Shown: piece by piece, positions 1 through 6,472 of the stretch | Position numbering within the stretch: the first letter of the stretch is position 1 | Layout of the letters: each line of letters starts with the position of its first letter | The notes under the pieces: model-generated | Database searches by the model: none | The model's input: the letters and a program-made list of their open reading frames with translations, nothing else | Told to the model about the DNA's origin: nothing | Source: Bacillota bacterium | GTDB lineage: Bacteria > Bacillota_I > Bacilli_A > ML615J-28 > CAG-698 | Reading direction: 5' to 3' | NCBI GenBank assembly: GCA_023422115.1 | Contig: JAEZSA010000024.1 | Coordinates: 1 to 8,066, forward strand | DNA length: 8,066 bases | Made by a program: the position numbers and the translations under genes

Positions 1-2
1 CT

Positions 3-1187
3 ACAGAACAAAAGATTATTACCGATGCCAACGATATTATTTACGATTCTTTGGAAAATATAAAAGATATTAAATTACTAAATGGAATTCAATATGAAAA
101 GGAAAAATTTAGTGAATGGACAAATAAATATACAAAGTGTAAACTAAATTCCGATTTGGTTGATGAAGATTCACGAATCAATTTGCAAGATTTCTTTGTT
201 GGAATCATCTTTTCAATCGTCCTTGGATTAGGGAGCTGGTTGTCGAACGATGCTAGTTTTGGTATTACTGCTGGAACGATTGTAATGTATATCATTTTTG
301 TTCCTGCTGTGTTTATCACTTTTAAAGCTTTAATGAATAATCACATTTCCTTGAATTATGTTGAAGAAGCACAAACAGAATTGAATGTATTATATAGTTT
401 AAAGAGTGAAATTAGATCTGAACCTGTGAGTAGTTTAGAAGATGTTCATAGTTTCAAATTCATTGATGTTGACTATGCAACAGATAAAAAGAATATCTTG
501 ATTGATAAAGTCAGTTTTGAATTGAAACGAGGAGAAAGGTTGGGAATTTTATCGGAAGATACTAAATCTAAACGATTGATTTTTGAAATGATTACCAAAC
601 TAACCAAGCCTACAAAAGGCTCTATCTCGATTAACAACTGTGATATTCTTAAGTTGAACACTAAATATTTAAGAGATTTAATTACTTCTATTTATGCAGA
701 AGCTAGTATTTTTCATGGTACGATTCAAGAAAACATCATTTATCCAGAAAAATTTGATGAATATAAATATAATGATGCTTTAAACCGCAGCGGATTAAAG
801 GATATTATCAATGAATTACCTAATAGAGAGCGAACAATCATCGATGAGAAAGAAACAAATATCAGTAAAGATGTGATGCAAAGAATCATATTTGCCAATG
901 CTTTCTATAAAGATTCCAAGATTTATTTACTAGATGATGTTACAAAATTTCTTAGTATTAACACAGAAAATGAATTGATTAACGAAGTATTTAAATTGAA
1001 AAACAAGATTATCATTATGTTAACAGATCGAATTTATAGTTTAAGTTTGTGTGATAAAATATTAATCTTAGAAAATGGTAAAGTAGTTGAATATGGTAAA
1101 TATTCAGAATTATTACAGGATAAAGAATCCCAGTTTTACAAGCTGATTAAGAAAGCAAGTCTTTCAAAAAAGGAAAAAGTATCATAA
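3..1187 (+). CDS. ABC exporter half-transporter, C-terminal part, with a degenerate nucleotide-binding domain (5' truncated by window)
   Basis: The frame is open to the left window edge, so the true start lies outside; a TTG at 51 is not a credible start because the residues before it continue the exporter fold. Residue numbers here count from that TTG. Two membrane segments (about 46-64 and 73-93) match the last helices of an ABC exporter membrane domain. A nucleotide-binding domain follows from about 134, with an FKFIDVDY start, GTIQENI after the Q-loop and an ILENGKVVEYGKYSELL ending. The ATPase motifs are badly altered. Walker A reads GILSEDTKSKRL (165-176), keeping only Lys174. The Q-loop Gln is Ala217, LSGGQ is ISKDV (271-275), the Walker B Glu is Asp296 and the H-loop His is Asp326. 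I infer a non-catalytic half of a heterodimeric exporter whose active partner may lie upstream. Substrate is unknown. It is convergent with the MATE gene. Family assignment is firm; loss of catalysis is inferred. Confidence 0.9.
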   Translation, partial: TEQKIITDANDIIYDSLENIKDIKLLNGIQYEKEKFSEWTNKYTKCKLNSDLVDEDSRINLQDFFVGIIFSIVLGLGSWLSNDASFGITAGTIVMYIIFVPAVFITFKALMNNHISLNYVEEAQTELNVLYSLKSEIRSEPVSSLEDVHSFKFIDVDYATDKKNILIDKVSFELKRGERLGILSEDTKSKRLIFEMITKLTKPTKGSISINNCDILKLNTKYLRDLITSIYAEASIFHGTIQENIIYPEKFDEYKYNDALNRSGLKDIINELPNRERTIIDEKETNISKDVMQRIIFANAFYKDSKIYLLDDVTKFLSINTENELINEVFKLKNKIIIMLTDRIYSLSLCDKILILENGKVVEYGKYSELLQDKESQFYKLIKKASLSKKEKVS

Positions 1188-1215
1188 AAACACTAACAAA
1201 AGTTAGTGTTTTTTT
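1186..1215. terminator. Bidirectional intrinsic terminator between convergent genes
   Basis: A 9-bp perfect stem (AACACTAAC at 1189-1197, GTTAGTGTT at 1202-1210) closes a 4-nt AAAA loop. On the plus strand it is followed by a T run reaching 1215. On the minus strand the A run at 1186-1190 gives a shorter U run, so it can also end the MATE transcript. It overlaps the TAA of the ABC gene and lies one base beyond the MATE stop. The plus-direction signal looks stronger. Confidence 0.88.
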
Positions 1216-1216
1216 A

Positions 1217-2608
1217 TTAAATCTTAATTTTGACCCATTTCAAATTGACAAAGCGGATATTATTTAATAGAAACCTAATGATTTGGTCAATAAACATCCC
1301 AATCCACGATCCGATTAAACCGAAACCCAGTAAATAACAAATCGAATAAGAAAGAATTGGACGAATGACCATAACACTAATTAGAGAACTACGAGCAGTG
1401 TATTTTGTATCGCCAGCACCCCGTAGGATTCCTGTTGTAACCCATTGAAGGCTTTGAGGGAAAATAACAAAGGCGGCAAATAGCATCATTTCACTTGCTG
1501 CTTGGATGGTGCTATATTCTTTGGAAAAAAGCGAGGCTAGCCATGTTCGGGCAATGATGACAAAAGTGAACATAATAGATCCCAAGAAGAAACTTAGAAT
1601 CTGTGTCATTCTTCCATAAGCAAAAGCAAGTTCCTCTCGTTTTTCTCCTAAACTCTTGCCAACAAGGCTAGAAGCACCGATGGCAAAGCCATCGGTAATA
1701 TTAAAGCTTAAACTGATGATGCTTTGAATAATTGCATTGATAGCAACTGCTTCAGTACCTAAGCTATTTACAATTTTAGCACTAATGAAAAAACCAATTC
1801 TCATACCCAATTGCTCGATAAAAGCATTGGAACTGATTCTGAAAATTTGACCACAACTGGCTTTGTCTAATCGCCAATTATCTGTTAGTTTAATCGATAA
1901 AAATTGATTACGGCGATTATAAATAGCAAAAATGGAAATTACAAAAGCAACAAGGTTACCTATAATCGTAGCAATTCCTGCTCCTTTTACTCCTAAAGCA
2001 GGAAATCCTAAGTTTCCATTAATTAAACAATAATTTAGAAAGACATTAACAATATTAGCGGTAAGGTTAGTTACCAATGTAGTTTTTGTGTTTCCACAAG
2101 CCCGTAAAGCAGAAGTGATGACTAATCGGACATAATTTATGACAAGAATCGAAGATACAATTCTAAAGTAGATAACACTATTATCAATTGTGTCTTCTTT
2201 GGCTCCCGCTAGTAAAAGAAATGGCTTTGCAAGAAAGTAGGAAATACTGGTCATTATGAGTCCAATCATTACACCAATTACGAGCGATTGTCTTAGATAA
2301 TTATTTGCTCCTTCTTGATCTTTCTGGCCTCGTTTTCGAGATATAATTGCAATAACTCCAGCATTTAAACCAATACCAGCAGATAGAGTAATAAATACAG
2401 GCTGCTGTGTTAGGGCAACAGAAGCAATTGCAGCATCACCTAATTTACCAACCATCATCGTATCAAACATACCAATTAATCCAATTAGAAAGATTTCTAA
2501 AGCGGCGGGAACTGATACTTTTAGAATATTATTTAAGATAGAAGATGTTTTTGGTAGATGCCAATCGGGTTTTAAATTTTTTATCTTTTGAGATAGTAAT
2601 ATATTCAT
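1217..2608 (-). CDS. MATE-family multidrug/cation antiporter
   Basis: An integral membrane efflux protein of the MATE family (NorM/DinF type), expected to export drugs or metabolites using a Na+ or H+ gradient; substrate cannot be read from sequence. With the chosen start it has 463 residues, normal for the family, and hydrophobic segments spread over its whole length, consistent with 12 helices. The first helix region carries the family pattern VPAALEIFLIGLIGMFD followed by MMVGKLGD (about 33-58). The two halves are internally related: RACGNTKTT (about 169-177) and RGAGDTKYT (about 396-404) are the equivalent motif in each. GFPALGVKGAGIAT between the halves is also typical. ATG at 2608 is preferred because GAGG lies 5 nt before it. 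An in-frame ATG at 2623 gives 468 residues but has no Shine-Dalgarno and falls almost at the predicted transcript start. It is transcribed divergently from gltX and convergently with the ABC gene, apparently as a single-gene unit. Confidence 0.93.
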   Translation of the reverse strand: MNILLSQKIKNLKPDWHLPKTSSILNNILKVSVPAALEIFLIGLIGMFDTMMVGKLGDAAIASVALTQQPVFITLSAGIGLNAGVIAIISRKRGQKDQEGANNYLRQSLVIGVMIGLIMTSISYFLAKPFLLLAGAKEDTIDNSVIYFRIVSSILVINYVRLVITSALRACGNTKTTLVTNLTANIVNVFLNYCLINGNLGFPALGVKGAGIATIIGNLVAFVISIFAIYNRRNQFLSIKLTDNWRLDKASCGQIFRISSNAFIEQLGMRIGFFISAKIVNSLGTEAVAINAIIQSIISLSFNITDGFAIGASSLVGKSLGEKREELAFAYGRMTQILSFFLGSIMFTFVIIARTWLASLFSKEYSTIQAASEMMLFAAFVIFPQSLQWVTTGILRGAGDTKYTARSSLISVMVIRPILSYSICYLLGFGLIGSWIGMFIDQIIRFLLNNIRFVNLKWVKIKI

Positions 2609-2613
2609 AATAG

Positions 2614-2617
2614 CCTC
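2614..2617 (-). promoter_or_regulatory. Ribosome binding site deciding the MATE start
   Basis: On the minus strand GAGG lies 5 nt before the ATG at 2608 (GAGG-CTATT-ATG). The upstream ATG at 2623 is preceded by CCCTATA, with no purine-rich site, so this element favours the shorter protein. Confidence 0.6.
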
Positions 2618-2633
2618 AGACATTATAGGGTAT

Positions 2634-2663
2634 ATTATACACCATATTTTCTAAAAATGCGAA
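2634..2663 (-). promoter_or_regulatory. Predicted sigma-A promoter of the MATE gene
   Basis: On the minus strand there is a perfect TATAAT (-10, plus coordinates 2634-2639) and, 18 nt upstream, TTCGCA (-35, 2658-2663, four of six matches to TTGACA). The start of transcription would fall near 2627, leaving about 18 nt of leader before the ATG at 2608. The -10 is strong and the -35 is moderate. Confidence 0.55.
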
Positions 2664-2664
2664 G

Positions 2665-2676
2665 AAAAACGTTTTT
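2665..2676. repeat. 12-bp perfect palindrome between the divergent promoters
   Basis: AAAAACGTTTTT is a perfect palindrome lying between the -35 boxes of the MATE and gltX promoters. Its position suits an operator for a shared regulator, but it is A/T-simple apart from the central CG and could be chance or simply curved DNA. Confidence 0.3.
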
Positions 2677-2687
2677 ATTAAAAATAA

Positions 2688-2716
2688 TTAACAAATGGAT
2701 TTATTTGTGGTATAAT
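2688..2716 (+). promoter_or_regulatory. Strong sigma-A promoter of the gltX operon, with extended -10
   Basis: TTAACA (-35, 2688-2693, five of six to consensus) is followed by exactly 17 nt and TATAAT (-10, 2711-2716, perfect). TGG directly before the -10 makes it an extended -10. Predicted transcription start is near 2723, giving a leader of about 33 nt, too short for a T-box or riboswitch. It should drive gltX, the nucleotidyltransferase gene, tldD and tldE as one transcript. Confidence 0.85.
2691..2708. repeat. Inverted repeat inside the gltX promoter spacer
   Basis: ACAAAT at 2691-2696 and ATTTGT at 2703-2708 are inverted copies separated by 6 nt. They overlap the end of the -35 and reach the TG of the extended -10, so a protein bound here would block RNA polymerase. 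The arms are only 6 bp in an A/T-rich region, so operator function is a guess. Confidence 0.3.
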
Positions 2717-2755
2717 AGTAAAAGGAAAAAATGATTAATCAATGAGGAAAGAAAT

Positions 2756-4195
2756 ATGGATAAAGTAAGAACAAGATTTGCCCCAAGTCCAACGGGATTT
2801 ATGCATGTTGGGAACCTTCGCTCAGCATTATATGCCTTTTTATTTGCTCGTCAAAATAAGGGTGCTTTTATTCTAAGAATTGAAGATACAGATTTAGAGC
2901 GTTATGTTGAGGGTGCTGTTGATGTCATTTATCATACCTTAAAACAATCAGGAATTACCTTTGATGAAGGACCAAACGAAGGTGGTGCCTATGGACCCTA
3001 CGTCCAAAGTGAACGTCAAAATGTTTATTTACAGTATGCAAAGGAATTAGTTGCAAAAAAAGCTGCTTATTATTGCTTTTGTGATAAGGAACGTTTAGAT
3101 AGTTTAGCGGATGAAGCAGGAGTGAAGCGTTATGATAAACACTGTTTGTCTTTATCAGAGAAAGAAGTAACTGAGCGTTTGGCTCGTGGCGATAAACATG
3201 TTATTAGACAGAATATGCCTACTACTGGCTTTAGTGAATATGATGATATGGTATTTGGTCATATCAGTGTTCCAAATGAGGAATTAGAAGACCAAGTATT
3301 GATCAAATCCGATGGCATGCCAACCTATAATTTCGCTAATGTTGTAGATGACCATTTAATGGCGATTACTCATGTCATTCGCGGTAATGAATATTTAAGT
3401 AGTACACCAAAATACAATTTATTATATCAAGCATTTGGATGGGAACTTCCAAAATATATGCATCTTACTCCAATTATGAAAGATGAAACGAGAAAACTAT
3501 CAAAGCGTCACGGAGATGCCAATTTTGATGATTTCCTTCTTAAGGGATACTTACCAGAAGCCATTGTTAACTATATCGCTCTGTTAGGATGGAGTCCAAA
3601 AGGAACCCAAGAAAAATTTACAATGGCAGAATTAATCGAGCACTTTGATGTCAAGGGATTATCAAAATCATCGAGTATTTTTGATGAAGCAAAGATGAAA
3701 TGGTTGAATGGAGAATATATCAAAGAATTACCATTTTCTGAGTTCATGATGTATGCACTACCATTTTTTGAGAAATCAGTGATTAAAGGGGTTTACGATT
3801 ATGAAAAATTTGGTAAATTATTACAATCACGAATCGAGATTTTTAGTGAAATTCCAGAAAAAGTAGAATTCATTATTAATTTCCAAAAATTTGATTCAGA
3901 ACTTTACCAAAACAAGAAACTAAAAATAGATCGTGATGTTGCAAAAGTGGTTCTTGAAGCAATCATTCCTTCGTTAAAGGAACTGAATCCATGGAATGAA
4001 GAGAATTTACATCAAGTAATTGTTCAAACAGCAGAAAAATTAGCGATGAAATCAGGAGTTGTTTATACTGTTTTACGAATTGCTTTAACTGCTACACAAA
4101 TTACTCCTGGAGGATCCGTGGAAATGGCGGATATTCTAGGTAAAGAAGAGTCGATGAGACGATTACAATTAAGCCTAGTTTGGCTAACAGAATAA
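2756..4195 (+). CDS. gltX: Glutamyl-tRNA synthetase
   Basis: A cytosolic class I aminoacyl-tRNA synthetase that activates glutamate with ATP and charges tRNA-Glu. In many Bacillota the enzyme also misacylates tRNA-Gln for GatCAB to correct; whether this one does cannot be told here. Length is 479 residues, full size. The HIGH-type signature sits in RFAPSPTGFMHVGNLR (7-22) and the KMSKS-type loop is KLSKRHG (247-253). Other family blocks are present: SDGMPTYNFANVVDDH (185-200) and VIRGNEYLSSTP (207-218). A CFC pair at 107-109 and Cys130 recall the zinc-binding insertion of some GluRS, but the expected fourth ligand is not obvious. The start ATG has GAGG at 2744-2747, 8 nt upstream. It is first in a four-gene operon and 13 nt ahead of the nucleotidyltransferase gene, with no terminator between. 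Confidence 0.97.
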   Translation: MDKVRTRFAPSPTGFMHVGNLRSALYAFLFARQNKGAFILRIEDTDLERYVEGAVDVIYHTLKQSGITFDEGPNEGGAYGPYVQSERQNVYLQYAKELVAKKAAYYCFCDKERLDSLADEAGVKRYDKHCLSLSEKEVTERLARGDKHVIRQNMPTTGFSEYDDMVFGHISVPNEELEDQVLIKSDGMPTYNFANVVDDHLMAITHVIRGNEYLSSTPKYNLLYQAFGWELPKYMHLTPIMKDETRKLSKRHGDANFDDFLLKGYLPEAIVNYIALLGWSPKGTQEKFTMAELIEHFDVKGLSKSSSIFDEAKMKWLNGEYIKELPFSEFMMYALPFFEKSVIKGVYDYEKFGKLLQSRIEIFSEIPEKVEFIINFQKFDSELYQNKKLKIDRDVAKVVLEAIIPSLKELNPWNEENLHQVIVQTAEKLAMKSGVVYTVLRIALTATQITPGGSVEMADILGKEESMRRLQLSLVWLTE

Positions 4196-4208
4196 TAGGA
4201 GAAGAGGG

Positions 4209-5087
4209 ATGCGTAATACCAATGATATCCTAGAAAAGATGATTCAAATTGCAGTTGATGATGAACATATTCTAGCAGTTTGCCTAAATGGTTCCCGTGC
4301 TGATAAAAATGCTTTTTGTGATCAATACTCTGATTTCGATATTATTTATGTAGTCGAGGGAATACGCGATTATACCACAAACCAACAATGGTTTGATCAG
4401 TTTGGTGAACTATTAATCTCACAAACACCGGATCTATTTGATGGATATGATTTTACAGGCAACGAAAAATTTACTAAATTAATGCAATTTACTGATGGTT
4501 CTCGTATTGACTTAACCTTAGTGGATGTAACAAATATGAAGTTTTTGTTGGAAAGCAAAGAACCACAATTGGTATTGCTTAATAAAAATAAACATGTAGA
4601 ATTGAAAAACATTTTTACTTGTGAGGATTATTTCTTGAATCTTCCCCAACAAAAGGAATTCTTCAAATGTGTCAATGAGTTTTGGTGGGTAGTTCCTTAT
4701 GTAGCGAAGGGATTGTGTCGTCAAGAAATCACTTATGTAAAGCATCATTTTGAAGGAATTCTTCAAGAAATACTATGGAAAATGTTAGGATGGAAATATA
4801 GTTTGCTTTATCACAAACGAATTGCTTTCGGGAAACATTATCGCTATCTTAATCGCTATATGAATACAAAGGAACAAAAACAATTCCTTGATACGTTTGC
4901 GAATGGAACGATTGATGATATTTGGGAAAAACTATTTCATATTTGTGATTTTTTTGATGAACAAGCCCAAATAGTAGCAGTTAGTTTATTATTAGAATAC
5001 GATAAAAAGATAGCTGGAACGATGAAAGCATATCTAACTAGAATGAAAAATGATTTAAAACAGATAGAAAAGGATGTGAATTTATGA
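4209..5087 (+). CDS. ANT(6)/AadK-like aminoglycoside 6-adenylyltransferase family protein
   Basis: A cytosolic nucleotidyltransferase of the streptomycin 6-adenylyltransferase family, whose known members inactivate streptomycin by transferring AMP from ATP. Length is 292 residues, close to AadE/AadK proteins. The nucleotidyltransferase signature is NGSR (27-30) followed by SDFDIIYVV (41-49), giving metal ligands Asp42 and Asp44. DGSRIDLTLVD (96-106) supplies the third carboxylate, Asp101. The helical C-terminal part has the family hallmark FWWVVPYVAKGLCRQEI (158-174) followed by YVKHHFEG. All expected catalytic acids are present, so it looks active. The start ATG has AGGAG at 4197-4201, 7 nt upstream. 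The gene lies 13 nt after gltX and its TGA overlaps the tldD ATG (ATGA), implying translational coupling. Codon usage resembles its neighbours and no mobile-element remnants flank it, so it appears long resident. Real substrate is unproven; resistance is only a possibility. Confidence 0.9.
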   Translation: MRNTNDILEKMIQIAVDDEHILAVCLNGSRADKNAFCDQYSDFDIIYVVEGIRDYTTNQQWFDQFGELLISQTPDLFDGYDFTGNEKFTKLMQFTDGSRIDLTLVDVTNMKFLLESKEPQLVLLNKNKHVELKNIFTCEDYFLNLPQQKEFFKCVNEFWWVVPYVAKGLCRQEITYVKHHFEGILQEILWKMLGWKYSLLYHKRIAFGKHYRYLNRYMNTKEQKQFLDTFANGTIDDIWEKLFHICDFFDEQAQIVAVSLLLEYDKKIAGTMKAYLTRMKNDLKQIEKDVNL

Positions 5088-6472
5088 TATCAAAAGAAGT
5101 ATGCCAAAAAGTATTGGAATTGTGTCTAGCAACAGGAGGAGACTTTGCTGAACTGTTTATTGAAGATACAATTACTAATAATCTTGAATTGACGATGGGT
5201 AAAATTACAAAAGCAAATACAAACCATCTTCATGGAGTAGCCATTAGAATTTTGAAAGGATTTCAAGAAGTAAATGGTTATACAAATGACTTTTCTTATG
5301 AAAGTTTGGAAAAATTAGCGTTCAAATTAAGAAGTAGTATTGAAGGAGAGAAATTGAATATTCAATTTACGTTACAAGAAGAAAAAGCTCCTATCATTAC
5401 AAAACCTTGTCGTTTACCATCTTCTCTAACAAATAAAGACAAAATAGATTATATGCTACAAGTATATGAAGCGGCAAAAGCAAAATCTACTGAGGTAAGC
5501 CAAATTATATGTAACTTAGTCGATGAAGAACAAAACATTCAAGTAGCGAACACCTTAGGAAAAATGACGAAAGATTTCCGTACTCATATTCGTTTAGGAG
5601 CAACAGTAGTTGCTGGTAGTGGTATGAATATGCAAAATTCTTCTGATTCAGTGGGAGGAAATCAAGGCTACGAAGTATTAGATCAAGCCAATTTAAAAGA
5701 ATTTGGCGAAAATATTACCAATTCTGCAGTTATGATGGTTCATGCTGATGAAATGATTGGTGGTAAGATGACCGTCGTAGTTCACAATGCTTTTGGTGGT
5801 GTCTTATTACATGAGGCTTGTGTCCATGCTTTGGAAGCAACAACAGTAGCCAAAGGATCCTCTGTATTTTGTGGTAAATTAGGTCAAAAAGTTGCCAGTG
5901 ATATCGTAACAGCCATTGACGATGGAACAAGAGATAATCAATGGGGTTCTTTAAATGTTGATGATGAAGGTCATCCAACTCAAAAGAATGTTTTAATAGA
6001 AAATGGTATTTTAAAAAGCTATTTAGTTGACTATCGTAACTCACGTGTGATGAATCACTCAGTAACGGGAAGTGGTCGTCGTCAATCATATAAATTTTCT
6101 CCAACTTCACGAATGACCAATACTTTCTTTGCTCCAGGTAAAGATACATTTGAAGATATTATTGCGAAGACAGAATATGGCTTATTCGCGAAAAAAATGG
6201 GTGGAGGAAGCGTTAATCCATCAACAGGAGAATTTAATTTTTCTGTAAATGAAGGGTACTTAATCGAAAATGGTAAAATAACAAAGCCAGTTCGAGGTGC
6301 TGCCTTAGTAGGTAGTGGTGCTGAAGTATTAATGAACATTGACATGATAGCGGATAATTTATCCTTTGGTCATGGTATGTGTGGGTCGGCAAGCGGTTCA
6401 ATTCCAACAGATGTTGGTCAACCAACAATTAGAGTACAAAATGTAACTGTTGGTGGAAGGGGGTCTAAATAA
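5084..6472 (+). CDS. tldD: TldD metalloprotease subunit (peptidase family U62)
   Basis: The zinc-bearing subunit of the TldD/TldE heterodimeric protease. In E. coli the pair trims unfolded peptides, helps mature microcin B17 and degrades the CcdA antitoxin. Length is 462 residues, normal. The HExxxH zinc motif is HEACVHALE (His243, Glu244, His248), inside the block GGVLLHEA...SVFCGKLGQKVASD. The C-terminal family cysteine, the likely further zinc ligand, is Cys433 in GHGMCGSASGS, followed by GQPTIRVQNVTVGG. TGSGRRQSYK (328-337) and SRMTNTFF (342-349) are further TldD blocks. One oddity: Val247 stands where relatives normally have Gly just before the second His. The start ATG overlaps the upstream TGA by 4 nt and has AAAGGA at 5068-5073, about 10 nt before it. 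It is directly followed by its partner tldE. The natural substrate in this organism is unknown. Confidence 0.95.
   Translation: MISKEVCQKVLELCLATGGDFAELFIEDTITNNLELTMGKITKANTNHLHGVAIRILKGFQEVNGYTNDFSYESLEKLAFKLRSSIEGEKLNIQFTLQEEKAPIITKPCRLPSSLTNKDKIDYMLQVYEAAKAKSTEVSQIICNLVDEEQNIQVANTLGKMTKDFRTHIRLGATVVAGSGMNMQNSSDSVGGNQGYEVLDQANLKEFGENITNSAVMMVHADEMIGGKMTVVVHNAFGGVLLHEACVHALEATTVAKGSSVFCGKLGQKVASDIVTAIDDGTRDNQWGSLNVDDEGHPTQKNVLIENGILKSYLVDYRNSRVMNHSVTGSGRRQSYKFSPTSRMTNTFFAPGKDTFEDIIAKTEYGLFAKKMGGGSVNPSTGEFNFSVNEGYLIENGKITKPVRGAALVGSGAEVLMNIDMIADNLSFGHGMCGSASGSIPTDVGQPTIRVQNVTVGGRGSK

Noticed and set aside
51..53. TTG as the start codon of the ABC gene
   Set aside because: The frame is open upstream to position 3 and those residues continue the exporter membrane-domain pattern; there is no ribosome binding site before the TTG. 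The gene is truncated by the window edge.
2622..2627. A second minus-strand TATAAT overlapping the upstream MATE ATG
   Set aside because: It would start transcription within a few bases of the chosen start's ribosome binding site, leaving no usable leader. The TATAAT at 2634-2639 fits better.
2717..2755. T-box or other riboswitch in front of gltX
   Set aside because: The predicted leader is only about 33 nt, far too short, and no terminator or specifier structure is visible.
5730..6149. 139-codon minus-strand open frame inside tldD
   Set aside because: It is antisense to a firmly identified gene and its translation is low-complexity, rich in His, Leu and Tyr, with no domain pattern. It is a shadow of the tldD coding frame.
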